From the NCBI GenBank assembly GCA_964035545.1, contig OZ037765.1:34051504-34115503 (forward strand): 64,000 nucleotides of DNA, given 5' to 3'. The position numbers and the translations under genes are program-made. Within the stretch, counting starts at the first letter, position 1; the number at the start of each line of letters is the position of its first letter. Shown in pieces: positions 12,701 through 27,700 of the stretch. The notes beneath the pieces were generated by a model. It saw only the letters and a list, made by a program, of their open reading frames with translations. It was not told the origin of the DNA and did not search any database. Source of the DNA: Bugula neritina. Taxonomy: Eukaryota > Bryozoa > Gymnolaemata > Cheilostomatida > Bugulidae.

Positions 12701-15700
12701 GTGAGAAATGGGCCAGTGAGAAATGGTCCAGTGAGAAATGGTCCAGTGAGAAATGGGCCAGTGAGAAATGGTCCCATTCACTACTAGTAAGTTACTAACT
12801 GGGTTTACTGAATGAGCAAATGACAGGGTAAACCTGATAAAACATGACGTGTGAAGTGAGTGATAGGGTGTTGTAACAATACAAATATTTATTTTATAGC
12901 CGTACAGCCTAACTCACTGACCACTAACCTTATTAAACCAGCCACCAATCAAACTAATCTGTAACTCTTTTTTGTCAACTTGACTTGACCCCTAATCAAA
13001 ACCCATACAACTGCCAATACATTATGATTCTGGGCCAAACCACTCCTTACTCAAAGCAAAACCAACCCACCACAGCCTAGCTTGGTAAATATTTGGATAA
13101 ATAAATGTTTACCTAGATATCCACCTAGCTGATGGGTCTTGGCTGACACCAGTTCAAAAGTGGCTGCAATATTATTTTAAAATCAAGAGAATAAATGCAG
13201 GAGTTTGAGTGACCAAGCTGCCATCTTGTGCAAGCTAGCAGCACTTTGGCCAACACAGCACAGGTTCATAAGCTACTCTGTACTGCGTATGGCCAGTGGA
13301 ATATGTATTATTCTCAATCACAGTGTAGGCTAAATGCTCTGCAATATCTAATAGTTTATTTCCAAACAAGGTAAATAAGTTAGTCTTTTACCGAGTGAAG
13401 ATTTCGACCAAAACTGTCCTCAACTGTGAAGGTGTTAGCTAGGATATCATTTTAAACACTTTCAACATAAAATATACTGCATTATCAGGTCTCTCAGTCT
13501 ATAAATAACTGAATGATGCCGAGGAGATAATTCCAACATCATATTTGCTGCCTATGCAAACCAAGAAAACATGAAAGCTTGAGAAAATTTTAAATATTTT
13601 GACAAGTTGAATGAGTATAGCAGATGTGGGGGGAGTGACTGGCACCTCAACCACAGTGACTATAATCCTGAGGCTATACTCTACCTATACTGAGAGAGAG
13701 CTGAGAAATGTTTCAACAGTTGAATAGAGGTGAGAATTCCTGCACTCTATTATCCCAATACTAAACTTAAGCTAGTATATTATTATTTAATCTTCAGGGT
13801 TATGATATTAAATGAATCAGAATTATATTTATGTAGATGTAAAGAGGATTAGATCAGACTTAACTTAGACCTGTGAATGGCAGTGAGCTGGACACGCATA
13901 GCAAATGAAATCACCAAATAGCCTCGGCCCTTTACCTGCCCCGTCTCAACTATTAGTAAGGAGTGTTGACTACAGCTCAAAGCTATACTCTGCTTAAAAA
14001 CTCTGAGCAAAAATAGAACGAAGTATTCGTGACACTCAAGTGACAGCTGCTACAGTATATAAATAATGAACATGGTTATTCAGTAGATGGGGCCTAGCAC
14101 CTACAAACCTAGCACCTACAAACCTAGCACCTGCAAACCCAGCACCTACAAACCCAGCACCTACAAACCCAGCACCTACAAACCCAGCACCTACAAACCT
14201 AGCACCTGCAAACCCAGCACCTGCAAACCCAGCACCTACAAACCCAGCACCTACAAACCCAGCACCTACAAACCCAGCACCTACAAACCCAGCACCTACA
14301 AACCCAGCACCTACAAACCCAGCACCTACAAACCCAGCACCTACAAACCCAGCACCTACAAACCCAGCACCTACAAACCCAGCACCTACAAACCCAGCAC
14401 CTACAAACCTAGCACCTACAAACCTAGCACCTACAAACCTAGCACCTACAAACCTAGCACCTACAAACCTAGCACCTACAAACCTAGCACCTACAAACCT
14501 AGCACCTACAAACCTAGCACCTACAAACCTAGCACCTACAAACCTAGCACCTACAAACCTAGCACCTACAAACCCCCCAACTGGTTGGGATTGTGTTGCT
14601 GAGACAATGCTGGTCATAAGGAGAGGAGGTTGACCAGATGAGGTGATAAGACACTGACCATAGTCCAAAACAACCTGCTGAGGCTTGCACTGGGGCTACT
14701 AACACAGCTGTCTCCACTCTACAGGGACATTTGTGTTGCCCTCAAGTGTGTAGAAACTGCTTACCTAGACAACTCAACTCTCCCTGTTTCAGCTAGTCCA
14801 ATTCTGGGGGTCAACTATCGGCTGTAGAATTCCAAGGGCCACAATCTAACAGATTTACCAACTAAAGCGTGAAGGTATGTCTTCACGCCAAAATATCTCC
14901 AAATTAAAGCAAGTTATTAATAATAAGTTGCATCCACATAAGGCAAGAGTCTAGAGATATGTGTTGTATAACTAATATATACACTCATCTCTCCGCAGTT
15001 AATACCTGTATACCGAATCATTTGAATTCATTATTAATTGCAATTTTTCTTTAGCTAAGAATTCGCTGGTAGCTTGCAGCTGATGGCGGTACCCTGCTCT
15101 ACCATGCCAACACAAGAAATCAAACACCAATAGTAAAAAAAATAGCTGCCAACTGTACAAGTGATCGGAGAAACTGCTGGGTATATACAATATATCGTAT
15201 GCCAAACTATTGTCCGTACCAAACTTTAGTCATTACTCATTAATATTCATAACTTGTGAGAGTTGGCTGTGAGGTAGTGAAAAACTGTTTCCCCACTTCT
15301 GTGCTGACTTTGTTAGTATTATACAGTCAGCTAGCGCACAGTTATTGTTACAGTCACACTGCCACAGCTACACTGTCACAGCTACAGTCACACAGCTACA
15401 GTCACACTGTCACAGCTACATGAATAGTGGTTTAAACAACGGCCATAAGAATTGTGAAAACTGCACTAAAGTCGTCTTGAGTTTTGCACAGTCATACATA
15501 GTAATACTAAAACTAGCAGTCTCAGAGCTGGTAGTATTGGCAGTATATAGCACTATAACTATCAGTATCTGGTAGGAGTAGTGACAGTGGTGGTATTGCT
15601 AATACTGCTAGTAGGCCAGTAGTAGCAGCAGTTGCTATAAGTATAACTAGCAGTAGTACAACTACATGTGGTTGTAGTGATTGAGACTATAAGACTAAGT

Positions 15701-18700
15701 TTTAGTTTAAGTAGCAAGATATATATCTAACTAGTTAAAAGATACATCAATACTCACAGTTACTGAGTTGGTGTTACTGAATAATCCGGGTGATTTAAGA
15801 TAATAGTACTACTGCTAAGTCCAAGAGTAAAAGCTAGTACGTCTACACAACCACGACCAACGACGGTAGATGAATTATTGCTGCAGATTCAAGCAGTTCA
15901 GTGTTAATCCAATGAGTAGGTTCCTCTGGTGCAGCTGCGCCTGCTGAAGTTACAGCCACGATATTGTGGCGCGGGGTGCACGAGCGAGCTGAATGGGGCT
16001 AGTTACTGCGATTAGCTTGCAATGGGAGTACTGAGTGTTGCTACAACTAGTCAACCAGTACCCGCACACCGATATGATGGACACAATCACAGGACTAATC
16101 AACCGTAACGCGTAGAGAGGATGACTCCAGACGAGTGCACGACGCAACGCTAGCTCGGTGTACCATCTCCGTTATACGAGTACTGTAAGTGGCAGTTGTA
16201 TGTACAGCCATTTTGGTTAATTGCTGCAACCTCCAGCTATAATAAAGACATTATGGTTGATTATTCGAGCATTGCTAAAGCGCAGCTGTTGGGTTATTGC
16301 GTACTTAACTCAGTAATGTTGTTTTTACTCGCCGTATGCATAAGCTGGTGTGGGCAACTTAAAAATAAAGTAATACGTAATTAAACTGGCTGGTACAGAG
16401 AGGAAATAAGATTTGTAGTTACAAACATGTTCTAATAAGTACTATGCACCTATCAGCTTTGTTTGTTAGGACCAACCACATGATATATTAGTTTGCAGTT
16501 TCAATCAGCTGTTAAACCAAAACATGCTCAGTATAACCAATACAGATAGGCTCAAGTTTGAAACATAAGCAGTCTTCTAGTGCCAATGTACCCTAGGTAT
16601 CTGCCAAATATAACAAATATCCGCTTCCACGAACCTCTCAGACCAGGAAACTATCCAACACAACTGCTCTAGCACCAGTGAGACCAATACCTGCGTGTAG
16701 AAGTGTAGAAGTGTAGAAGTGTAGAAGTGTAGAAGTGTAGAAGTGCAGAAGTGTAGAAGTGAAGAAGTGTAGAAGTGTAGAAGTGTAGAAGTGTAGAAGT
16801 GAAGAAGTGTAGAAGTGCAGAAGTGCAGAAGTGCAGAAGTAGCGTATAGCACAAAGCTGAGATAGGTTTATCCAGCAGTGTTACCATGCAATGTTTTTAT
16901 ATCAAAAGTACAGAATAGCTCTTTATTACTGCCCTGTATTTCCTATCTATCACTAAACTATTATGTTAATGACATGCACACAATGCCCTGGAGATGGCAT
17001 GCTATAGCACAATATTACTACTCTTACTTCCCATAACCATAAAGCATCATTATTTATGCCTACAAGCATGAAGAGTGCTCATATAAAGATACTTCTACTA
17101 AACATATTCAAATGGCTAGTTGATTGCAAGCTTTAGAAGATTATAGGATGTGCTTCTCTATTTACTCCTGAGTTTAGATAATTCCCAGGCTTGTAATGAG
17201 TCATTGCAACGGCTACTGTCACTATATGAGGCCGTAGATCTATTGTACAATGGAATGGACAAAGCTGTGTACCAGCATGCCACGCCCCCATCTCCATATT
17301 GAACATGTACAACTAAGTTGTGCAGTTTACTCTCTCAATTTCTACCTAGCTAAGCAGCTTCCATTAGAGATATTTTGTGATATATTCTAAGCTACTTAGC
17401 GGTACTGGGTTGCCATACCACAGAGGAATGTGTTAAACTGGTCATTGACTCCTAGTAGCCATAGTAGTTGTATGTTGAGTAACTCTGTACACTTCCTGTG
17501 TACTTTATACTATCCTATGGGAAGTGGCTACCAATACTTTACTACAGCACCACGGGGTTACTAGAGAAGTTATGTATGTGTAGTATTTGTACTCTGGAGT
17601 ATCAGTGCTATGAGGACTAGTACTTACACTAGGAAGTAGTACTATTACTTGTAGTACTATTACTTGTAGTACTATTACTTGTAGTACTATCACTTTTAGT
17701 ACTAATACTTGCAGTACCATAACCTGTAGTACTAATAGTGGCAAGAATAAACTCCCACAAATACTTGGGAAGCAGTATAATACAAAACAGAAATTTTGTT
17801 ATGCAGAATCACTATTTTTTGCAATGCAGTTAATAAGTAACACAACTAAATGAAACAGAAATAGAGAAACAAATAGCGCTGTATAATATGTAGTCCTGAC
17901 GTACTGAATAGGACACAGTGTCTCTTTGAGGCTTCTACTAACTCAGGTAGAATTATAGTCACATGACTCTTGGCCTTCACCCATTACTTACAGGTTCTAA
18001 CTTGTATGGATTAACATGTATGGACAACTCCCGTGTGTACAATTTTATTATAATTGGAAACAGTTACAGGAGAAAGAATAGGCGTTACTGTTCAATAGCT
18101 CAGCAAATATGGATGTGGAAATATAGATAGCTGTTTTATTGTATTTTGAGTAGCTAGGCTGACAAATACACTATAATGAGAGCGAGTTATACAATAATAA
18201 TATACTAGGAGATAGTGGTAATGTCAAACACTACGCTAGCATCTTACAAACTTGCTGTTTTATTGAACGAGTATATGGAAATAACTTGGAGGTGTTAGCT
18301 TCGTTACTATGAATAGAACACTAATATAATACACTTATTAACTGTTGAAATGCCCAGATTATGATATGGTCAGTTGCTTTAATCCATTTATATAAAGTAA
18401 CCTGCTAGGCAGCTCACACCTCTAATAGTATAATAAATATACAGTGTGATATCGGTATAATACACTGTACTTGCTGCAGTAATACATTGTACTAGCTGCA
18501 GTAATACATTGTACTTGCTGCAGTAATACATTGTACTAGCTGCAGTAATACATTGTACTAGCTGCAGTAATACATTGTACTTGCTGCAGTAATACATTGT
18601 ACTAGCTGCAGTAATACAATGTACTAGCTGCAGTAATACATTGTACTTGCTGCAGTAATACATTGTACTTGCTGCAGTAATACAATATAATAGTAGTAGT

Positions 18701-21700
18701 ACAATGTTTTAGTCAGAGAAATTATACTAGACAAAGTGTCAGCTAGTAGAGAGGGTGTCAGCTAGTAGAGAGGGTGTCAGCTAGTAGACAGGGTATCAGC
18801 TAGTAGACAGGGTGTCAGCTAGTAGACAGGGTATCAGCTAGTAGACAAGGTATCAGCTAATAGACAAGGTATCAGCTAGTAGACAGGGTATCAGCTAGTA
18901 GACAAGGTATCAGCTAGTAGACAGGGTGTCAGCTAGTAGACAGGGTATCAGCTAGTAGACAAGGTATCAGCTAATAGACAAGGTATCAGCTAGTAGACAG
19001 GGTATCAGCTAGTAGACAAGGTATCAGCTAGTAGACAAGGTGTCAGCTAGTAGACAAGGTATCAGGTAGTAGACAAGGTGTCAGCTAGTAGACAAGGTAT
19101 CAGCTAGTAGACAGTGTGTCAGCTAGTAGAGAGGGTGTCAGCTAGTAGACAGTGTGTCAGCTAGTAGAGAGGGTATCAGCTAATAGACAGGGTATCAGCT
19201 AGTAGACAGGGTGTCAGCTAGTAGACAAGGTGTCAGCTAGTAGACAGGGTGTCAGCTAATAGACAAGGTGTCAGCTACCACACAAGGTGTCAGCTAGTAG
19301 AGAGAGAGTAGAAAGAGTAGAGAGATATGCGAGGTATATATCATGCATACATGGTTTATCCATGAGCAATACTCTATGCTATAGGATTGTCAGACTGTTG
19401 GCAGACCTAGTGATTTATACACATCATTCCCTTCATCTCTTGACAAGATAAACACACAGGAAGTGAGAAATTACAACTACCCTGTGAAAGTGTCAAGTGG
19501 TAACTAAAGTCTGCAGCAGTCACTGGATGTGATGGAACCCTGGAAGGGGCAGCTCCAGTGTGCAGCTCTGAGTCATTGTACCAGCAGCATTCTAACATGG
19601 TGACATCATTCTAACATAGCAGCAGCATTCTAACATGGTGACATTGTCCAGCATGGTGACTTGTCCAATGCTCTTCAATGGTCAACTGAAGGTGCAGTTT
19701 TAAAGCAAAATCAGATTGAGGAGGGAACTAAGTCACAACTACTTGTATTTTACATTCTGAAAACAATTTCTATGTTATTCCAAGAGATGATTTCATTCCA
19801 AACCTGAAAAAACTAGTCAAAACCATTAACTGGTTCCACCAACCAATTCATTCATGATTCAAAAGACAGGATCTCCTCTTACACTACAGAGAGTACCACA
19901 CACACTACATACAGTACCACACACACACACTACAGAGAGTACCACACACACTACAGAGAGTACCACACACTACATGTATACAGTACCACACACCCTACAG
20001 AGAGTACCACACACACTACATAGAGTACCACACACACTACAGAGAGTAACACACACTACAGAAAGGATATACGGGGAGGAAACTGCGTCAGAATGACAAG
20101 CCATGAGTTCCACGACAATAGAACAGATGTTAGCTGGCGTGGAGCCAGTGGGTACAGATTCACTGGAGACTTAGATCTCCCACCTTACCCCCCCCCTCAC
20201 CCTCCCATCTTACCCTCCCCCCTTTCCGCCAGGTACTGTGTGGAGGATGCCTACAGCTGCTTCTCCAAAAGCACATTGACCAGCTAAAAATAGCCTATCT
20301 AACTACAAACAGTATGTAACCCTGCAACAGCATTCTAACCAAAGGCCTCTGTACATCTCCTGGTGAGTAGTATGGTAGCATAACTCTGAGATGTTGGTCA
20401 ACAAGTGTTGGTCAACATGTGTTGGTCACTGCTATGGCAGTCAAATCAACTCGTGTGTGAAATGGCAAGGAATAACCTAACCATTTGGCACAGAGTCAAC
20501 AGATCAAGAGTAGCTGTGTCATTATGCATATCATTACAGCCCATTAACAAACCAAACATGTCTTATCTGAGTATTTTTCACTCATGCTCATTTCTATTTT
20601 TAAGTAGGCTCTATCATTTGTTGATGTAAATAATGTCTGTATAGACAGCTAAATATAGGCAACAAATGTTGGGCCATTCACTGGTGGCTGAGTTTGTCTC
20701 CATAATTAAAGTGTGACTAGGCAGAACCGAGATATATATGTAAATGTGTCGCACATATATTGCACATAACAAACCTACCCAGACATATTGCCCTAAACAC
20801 ATCTACCCAGACGTATTGCCACAGACATATTGCCCCATTTGGCATCAATTGCTAGCGATAAAACTCCAACAGAACGAATCAGCATTACTTTAGAGTCTTA
20901 CCTGCATCTATGTGTGTCTGAAACCGAGGAATATCCTGTGAACATATAAAATCTGTAAACTTCTTCCCCACAAAGTAGTCCGTCTGCACAGGAAGTTGAC
21001 TAAAAAAGAGAAGTAGTGGTAATTGAAAAGGTTACTTTAGCAACAGTAGCAGAAGATAGTAACAGAAGACAGTAGCAGAAGACAGTAACAGAAGATAGTA
21101 GCAGAAGATAGTAACAGAAGACAGTAGCAGAAGACAGTAACAGAAGATAGTAGCAGAAGATAGTAGCAGAAGACAGTAGCAGAAGATAGTAGCAGAAGAT
21201 AGTAGCAGAAGATAGTAGCAGAAGATAGTAACAGAAAAGAGTAACAGAAGAGAGTAACAGAAGAGAGTAACAGAAGATAGTAACAGAAGAGAGTAACAGA
21301 AGATAGTAACAGAAGATAGTAACAGAACAGAGTAACAGAAGATAGTAACAGAAGATAGTAACAGAAGATAGTAACAGAAGGCAGCAACAGAAGATAGTAA
21401 CAGAAGAAGGTTGGATAGCAAACAGTGGTGAAAGGCAACATGTACTTTAGGCTGCTGGCTTGTTATTCTGCAATAAATTACCAAGTTTAATTAGTATCAA
21501 AGAGTATCAAATTTATGATGACTAATTTGGTGACAAATTTGGCATAGGCATTTGCAGTGGATTCAAGAATCGCCCCCTAACGAAATCACAACTCAAATTT
21601 AGCATCATAAATCTAAATGAATTGAAAAAAAAGAGAACATTGGATTCCTGTTTGACACTTGAAAAGTACTTTCAAAGCCAACTGATGATGTGTAAAACAG

Positions 21701-24700
21701 ACAGGTTGAGGGCGTTAACCCAGGGGGAAGTGATAGGTGTCTGCATTAATGTTCCCATCAAAAGTGCCATCTGTTCTAGCCTGCAGCCCATGACATCTGC
21801 ACTTTTAGAAGAAGTGACTGGAAACTCAACTGATACAACAAGCTGGTAGTCTAATTCAATGTCAATTAAAGTACACAAAATAAAAGATTCAGGTTGTAAA
21901 CTATTACTAATAACTTAGAGGACATCTGGGAGAGGTCAGCTACCTGACATCAGATGAAATGACCATCCAATCCGTGGTGGAGGTCGTCTCAAACACCACA
22001 GTGTTTGGTTGAAAGGTTTGGTTCCCGCCACCCAGAAGTAGATTGGTAGATCTTTTGACTCTGTGAGTAGAGCCAGAGTAGAGAGCTATCGGGTCCTTAA
22101 CTCTCTGCGCCACGCATATCAAATACATCTTGGATCCTGGAGGAAGGAAAGTGAGTTGTGAGGACGTAACAGTCATTTTGGCAGAGTCATTCTTATTCAA
22201 TGCTCATCCATAACAATTAATGTCCAGAAACAACAAGACAGATGTAGAACATATATTAGAAGAGAGGAAGCAATTGCAGAGGGGGGAGCAACTTTATCAT
22301 GGACTGGTGTTTAACTTAAGTATCTGACATTGTCTCTGTACAGAATAAGTGTCCCTTCAAACAGACATGACTCTACAAGCTATGAGTTCACTTCAAACAC
22401 CACAAACTACTTCAGTATTTTAGAACCTTCTATGCAATTCTTTACGTCTGTATCAAATTAAGGCTCTTTTCACGCTAAAACTTATAAGAGCTGAAATATT
22501 TTCTGCTTTCAGGAGAAGACTACAAACCTGGTGAGCAGCGGCTGTGCTCGTTGTCCAGGTAATATGGCCGACTCGATATCATGACGTGGACATCCCGCTT
22601 CTTCTCTCCTCCACCTAAACATTACTGGAGCATTACTATGATATTACCACTGCATTACCACTGCATTACTAATACATTACCACTACATTACTATGACATT
22701 ATCATTGCATTAATATGACATTACCACTGCATTACCACTGCATTACTAATACATTACTACTAAATTACTACTACATTACAATTACTTTCCAAGTAATAAT
22801 ATGATCACAGCACTACGCATACAAGCACTTTTGCTTCATTGTGTATACAGAGAAATTGACCTTAAAAAGTGAAAAACAGATAAAAAATTAAAAGCCTACA
22901 ACGTAAACCGAAGAATATGCTCCTCTTAAAAACAAGCAGAATATTGCATTTACAATATTAGTTTAAACTAATTTTGACTAGCTGTGTAGTTAGCCTATAC
23001 AAAGTGTAGTTGGGATACAGAGTGTAGCTAGTTGGGAGGTCAGTGTTTGAATACCAGCTGAATACCGGAATACATAAACTGACGGTCATGAATAAAACAC
23101 TCATAATTACACATTGTGTGTGGCATGGAATACAGAGGAATTTCTTCCAGTAACTTTAAATTCAGCAAAAAACTGAGTTTATTGTAATTTTAGAATAAGA
23201 CTACTCTAGACCTCTAGCCCATAGAATATATAAATGGCACTACAAAGTGCTTATGGGAAGCAATTAACAAAATGTAAAATATTTTGGGGCTGGAAACAGC
23301 AGAAAATCAAAAGTGTATTAACATATTTCACAGTTATCTCATGTTGCTTTGGCAATAATGTATTACATTAACTGCAACATTACTTTATACTGTACTATAT
23401 TAGACCTATATAGTATATACTATATACCTATGTAGTATATACTGTATAGGTATATACTAATATACTATATACTATATATAGTATATACTACATAGTACAT
23501 ACACTATATATATAATATAATACTTCACGCTATACACTACATATACTATACATTGTACTCAACATTATATCTTACATAATATATTATATAGGCCCTACTT
23601 TATACTATTCAATTTACTATATCATGTGAGAAATTAAAAAAAATATTCTCTAGAAAAATCAAGAAAATCCATTTTTGGCTAAAGTTAAATATTTGGTTTG
23701 CTTAAACAGGAATATTGTGTTGGGTTGTGTAGACGAAAAGATGGAAGCTAAGAATGCTGCTGTTTGGTAAGAGACGAAGTTGGTTGTATAAGCAGGTGTA
23801 ATGCTAAAAAGCAGTGCTTTTTATAAAAGACACAATAAAAGACCCACAATATATATAAGTGAGAACATTATAGTGGTAAGAAATTATTAAACGGCTTATT
23901 TTTCATCTTTCAAGAACTACAATATTTCTACGGAATTATGCTGGGTCCAGTATTTGTGAGTCACACAACGAGCTCTACAGAGTGTGATGAATCAGAGTTA
24001 AATAAGAGCAGCAGACACCTGCCAAACTGCAAAACAGCAACCAAATACACCACTTGGCTGGGAAGTACACCACTGGAGGGAAGTACACCACTGGGGGGAA
24101 GTACACCACTTAGGGGGAGGAATGAAAAATAATCTCTGTCCATTAGAGAACTTTGTGTTACAGTTAATACTACTAAAACTAAATTTTTAGACAATTCAAA
24201 CAGGTGCGATAGAACATATCTAGCATTTCCTGCCACGCTGCATATAGCCACACTTACTCATCACTATACACTATACTAGGAAGTTGATTAATGCTTGCAA
24301 ATCATAAGATGGAGAAGTGCCTAAAGGAAGCATTTATCATAGCTTCAACTTAGTTTAATCATTAATATTCAGCTTCAGTTACACAATAAATATAAATGTT
24401 CAAGTCAAACAAGAGACTGATTAATGTTGGAATAGATGGCCACTCTACTCTACTCTACATAGATATTATCCTTGGGATAGATTTATAAGGGTTTGAAATA
24501 AATATCGAGTCATTAATAAAGCTTAAAACCCGTAAAATATTTCCCTACAAGCTTTAAGGAAGTTTTCACATAGCTATCTTCACACTTATAAGTTAAAAAC
24601 ATTCAACTTGCAGGAAAATGTTTACTAGGAGCAGAAGCATAAGAGAACTTTTACAAAATAAATTTCAAAATCTATTTTTACCAACCATTTTTTGGAAAAA

Positions 24701-27700
24701 TTTATTTTTGCATTGTATTGCATCTATTACCTGCTGACCAGGGATGTAGTAATATTACCTGCATCTATTACCTGGTGACCAGGGATGTAGTAATATTACC
24801 AAAAAGGAAAGGAATGCAACTATGTGATTATGATACATAGAACTAAATATTTTATTATATTATGTCATATTATATAATGTTATAATAAACATTTTAATTT
24901 ATATACAAATATTTTCACTATATTTCACTTTATCTAAAAGTTTAAGTATCTTTGCATTACTCTGGGTTTCTTACGATGTAATATGATATGCTACATTACA
25001 ATAATTATATATTATATCATATCATATCATATGGTATCACTATATAGTACCATATGTGGGCATATCTAGCCACAATACCTGCGGGACACTGGTGCATACG
25101 ACATGGAAAGTGACTAGGCTTGGAAAACTTGCCAACTTCTCCCTTAGGATCTGAAATAACAAGACATTCTCACTTTGTGTTGTCATTAAATCATGCGATT
25201 ACTGGGTATTGTTGAAGGCATTTAAAATATAATTATATAGCTATAGCATTGTATAAGTAGAACATAATATAATGTATGACAATTCAATACGGCATATATT
25301 ATACCATTATATTATAATCATTATAACATTATTTAGTAATATATTATATCATTATGCAATAACCTGAAGCATACGTTGAATATTAAAATGTCTCTAGTGG
25401 TAATTTATTACTCACACAGATGCGGATTTGTATCTCAGTAGATGTGACAACTCCCATATGTCAACTAGCTAATAAATGTGACATAATGACAGGTATAAAT
25501 TATGTAAATATTCCACCTGATTTAAACCCACAAACCATCAACTCAAGTCAAATGATTGATTTCAGCCCAACAGATGAATTTATTACTTTATTTTCATCAC
25601 TTCCTACACTGTGTGATCAATAGCAACTTCTGACCTTACCTCTAACTTTTGCTGGCATTGCTGTAGCTGTTTGCTATTTGCTACCTGCTTTTGCTAGTTG
25701 CCACCTGCTTTCACTATTCGTTACTTGATATTGCTATTTGCTACCTGCTATTGCTATTTCCTACCGGGTTTTGCTATCAGCTACCTGATTTTGCTAGTTG
25801 CTACCTGACTTTGCTAAATTCTACCTGATTTTTCGATTTGCTATCTATTTTGCTAATTTTACTTAAGGTATGTACACTTTGTTATCTATCTTTTCTATCC
25901 AATATCTGTTTTTTCCATTTATTATTTCATTTTGCTACTTTCATTTACCATCCGTTACATCACCATTTCAAAATGCCCTCTAGTCGTTTTTCAAAAATTA
26001 CAGTGATAATCTAAGAACAGTTGCTCAGCTATGATTTCAGCAGCAAAAAATAGAATTAAATTTTTTCACTGAAGCAAGTTGAGAATTTCACTGGCGCACT
26101 TTGACATTGAGCCAGTATTACTCAGAATAATAATATTTGCATCGAGAAGCTGGGTGGCAGTTTGAATACACATTGTATTGAGATTCCTCACTCATCACGC
26201 AACTCTTAAATGTACATCAGAATTGGCAACTGTAACTCTATTAAAATTCTCACTAGATGAGGGAATGTGTCATGAGTTCTATAGTTATATAATAAATATA
26301 TACGAATAGTTTGGTAGTAACACTTCAAAGACTTGTATGATGTGCTATGCTAACTGTCAGGAAGGGTACCACTGTGGGCTACTAGACAGGAAAATTATGC
26401 GAATTAGATGATACTAAGAGATCAAAAAGAGAACCCTCTTTTCATCGGAAACCAAATTGTCGGAAGATTGTAGGTGAGCAAACCGCTTTGATGTTAATAT
26501 TTTGAATTAACAAATTGAAAGCCGCCATCCTATTTCAGAGAAATGTTTACGGATGTTTACGAAAAGAGTCAAAATAGAAATATTGCACAACGTCAATGTT
26601 CATCTCTACTGGACACTCACATCCATCATAAATCATAACTATATTTGCATTATTTCAACAACATCACGTAATAAATTATTATTTCATGCACAAAAAACCG
26701 TCATTGATTATGCAAATGGTCAGCATTTCGGTGTTTGCAGCCAAAAGAGGTAGGAAAACAATGAGAGAGTACTCGAGGGTTGAAAGGTCAACTAACAGCC
26801 ACTCGCAGCTTTAGTGTGATGTAACCGCAGACTAGATGTATAGTAAGTAAGTCATATTTCAGAGTTGTCCGCTCTAACACACTAAACTAATACTATGTTT
26901 AATATTAACCATGTGTTGGGTAACACTGCATAATCAACTGAGACATGGTGGTTGTGATATTATATACATATTGGAAGACACTGTGTAGTATAGATATAGC
27001 ACACTATTGTATTGTGTAGTATAGATATAACACACTATAGTATTGTGTAGTATAGATATAGCACAGTATTGTATTGTGTAGTATAGATATAACACACTAT
27101 TGTATTGTGTAGTATAGATATAGCACACTATAGTATTGTGTAGTATAGATATAGCACACTATTATATTGTGTAGTATAGATATAGCACACTATTGTATTG
27201 TGTAGTATAGATATAGCACACTATTATATTGTGTAGTATAGATATAGCACACTATTATATTGTGTAGTATAGATATAACACAGTATTGTATTGTGTAGTA
27301 TAGATATAGCACACTATTGTATTGTGTAGTATAGATATAGCACACTATTGTATTGTGTGGTATAGATATAACACACTATTGTATTGTGTAGTATAGATAT
27401 AGCACACTATTGTATTGTGTAGTATAGATATAACACACTATTGTATTGTGTAGTATAGATATAGCACACTATAGTATTGTGTAGTATAGATATAGCACAG
27501 TATTGTATTGTGTAGTATAGATATAGCACACTATTGTATTGTGTAGTATAGATATAGCACACTATTGTATTGTGTAGTATAAATATAGCACACTATTATA
27601 TTGTGTAGTATAGATATAACACAGTATTGTATTGTGTAGTATAGATATAGCACACTATTGTATTGTGTAGTATAAATATAGCACACTATTATATTGTGTA

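Noticed and set aside
14036-14668. 210-codon GAGFV/GARFV-repeat ORF and the opposing KPSTY ORF
   Set aside because: Both are artefacts of the 15-bp array; there is no unique coding flank or splice context.
20093-20287. Possible NCOA-like exon near 20.1-20.3 kb
   Set aside because: The exon at 10267-10114 continues PAS-B in the right phase from 20902. Minus-strand frames here hit stops and lack family sequence.
21032-21484. CYYLLLLSS-type ORFs that look like membrane proteins
   Set aside because: Frames of the 13-bp array next to NCOA-like exon 7.
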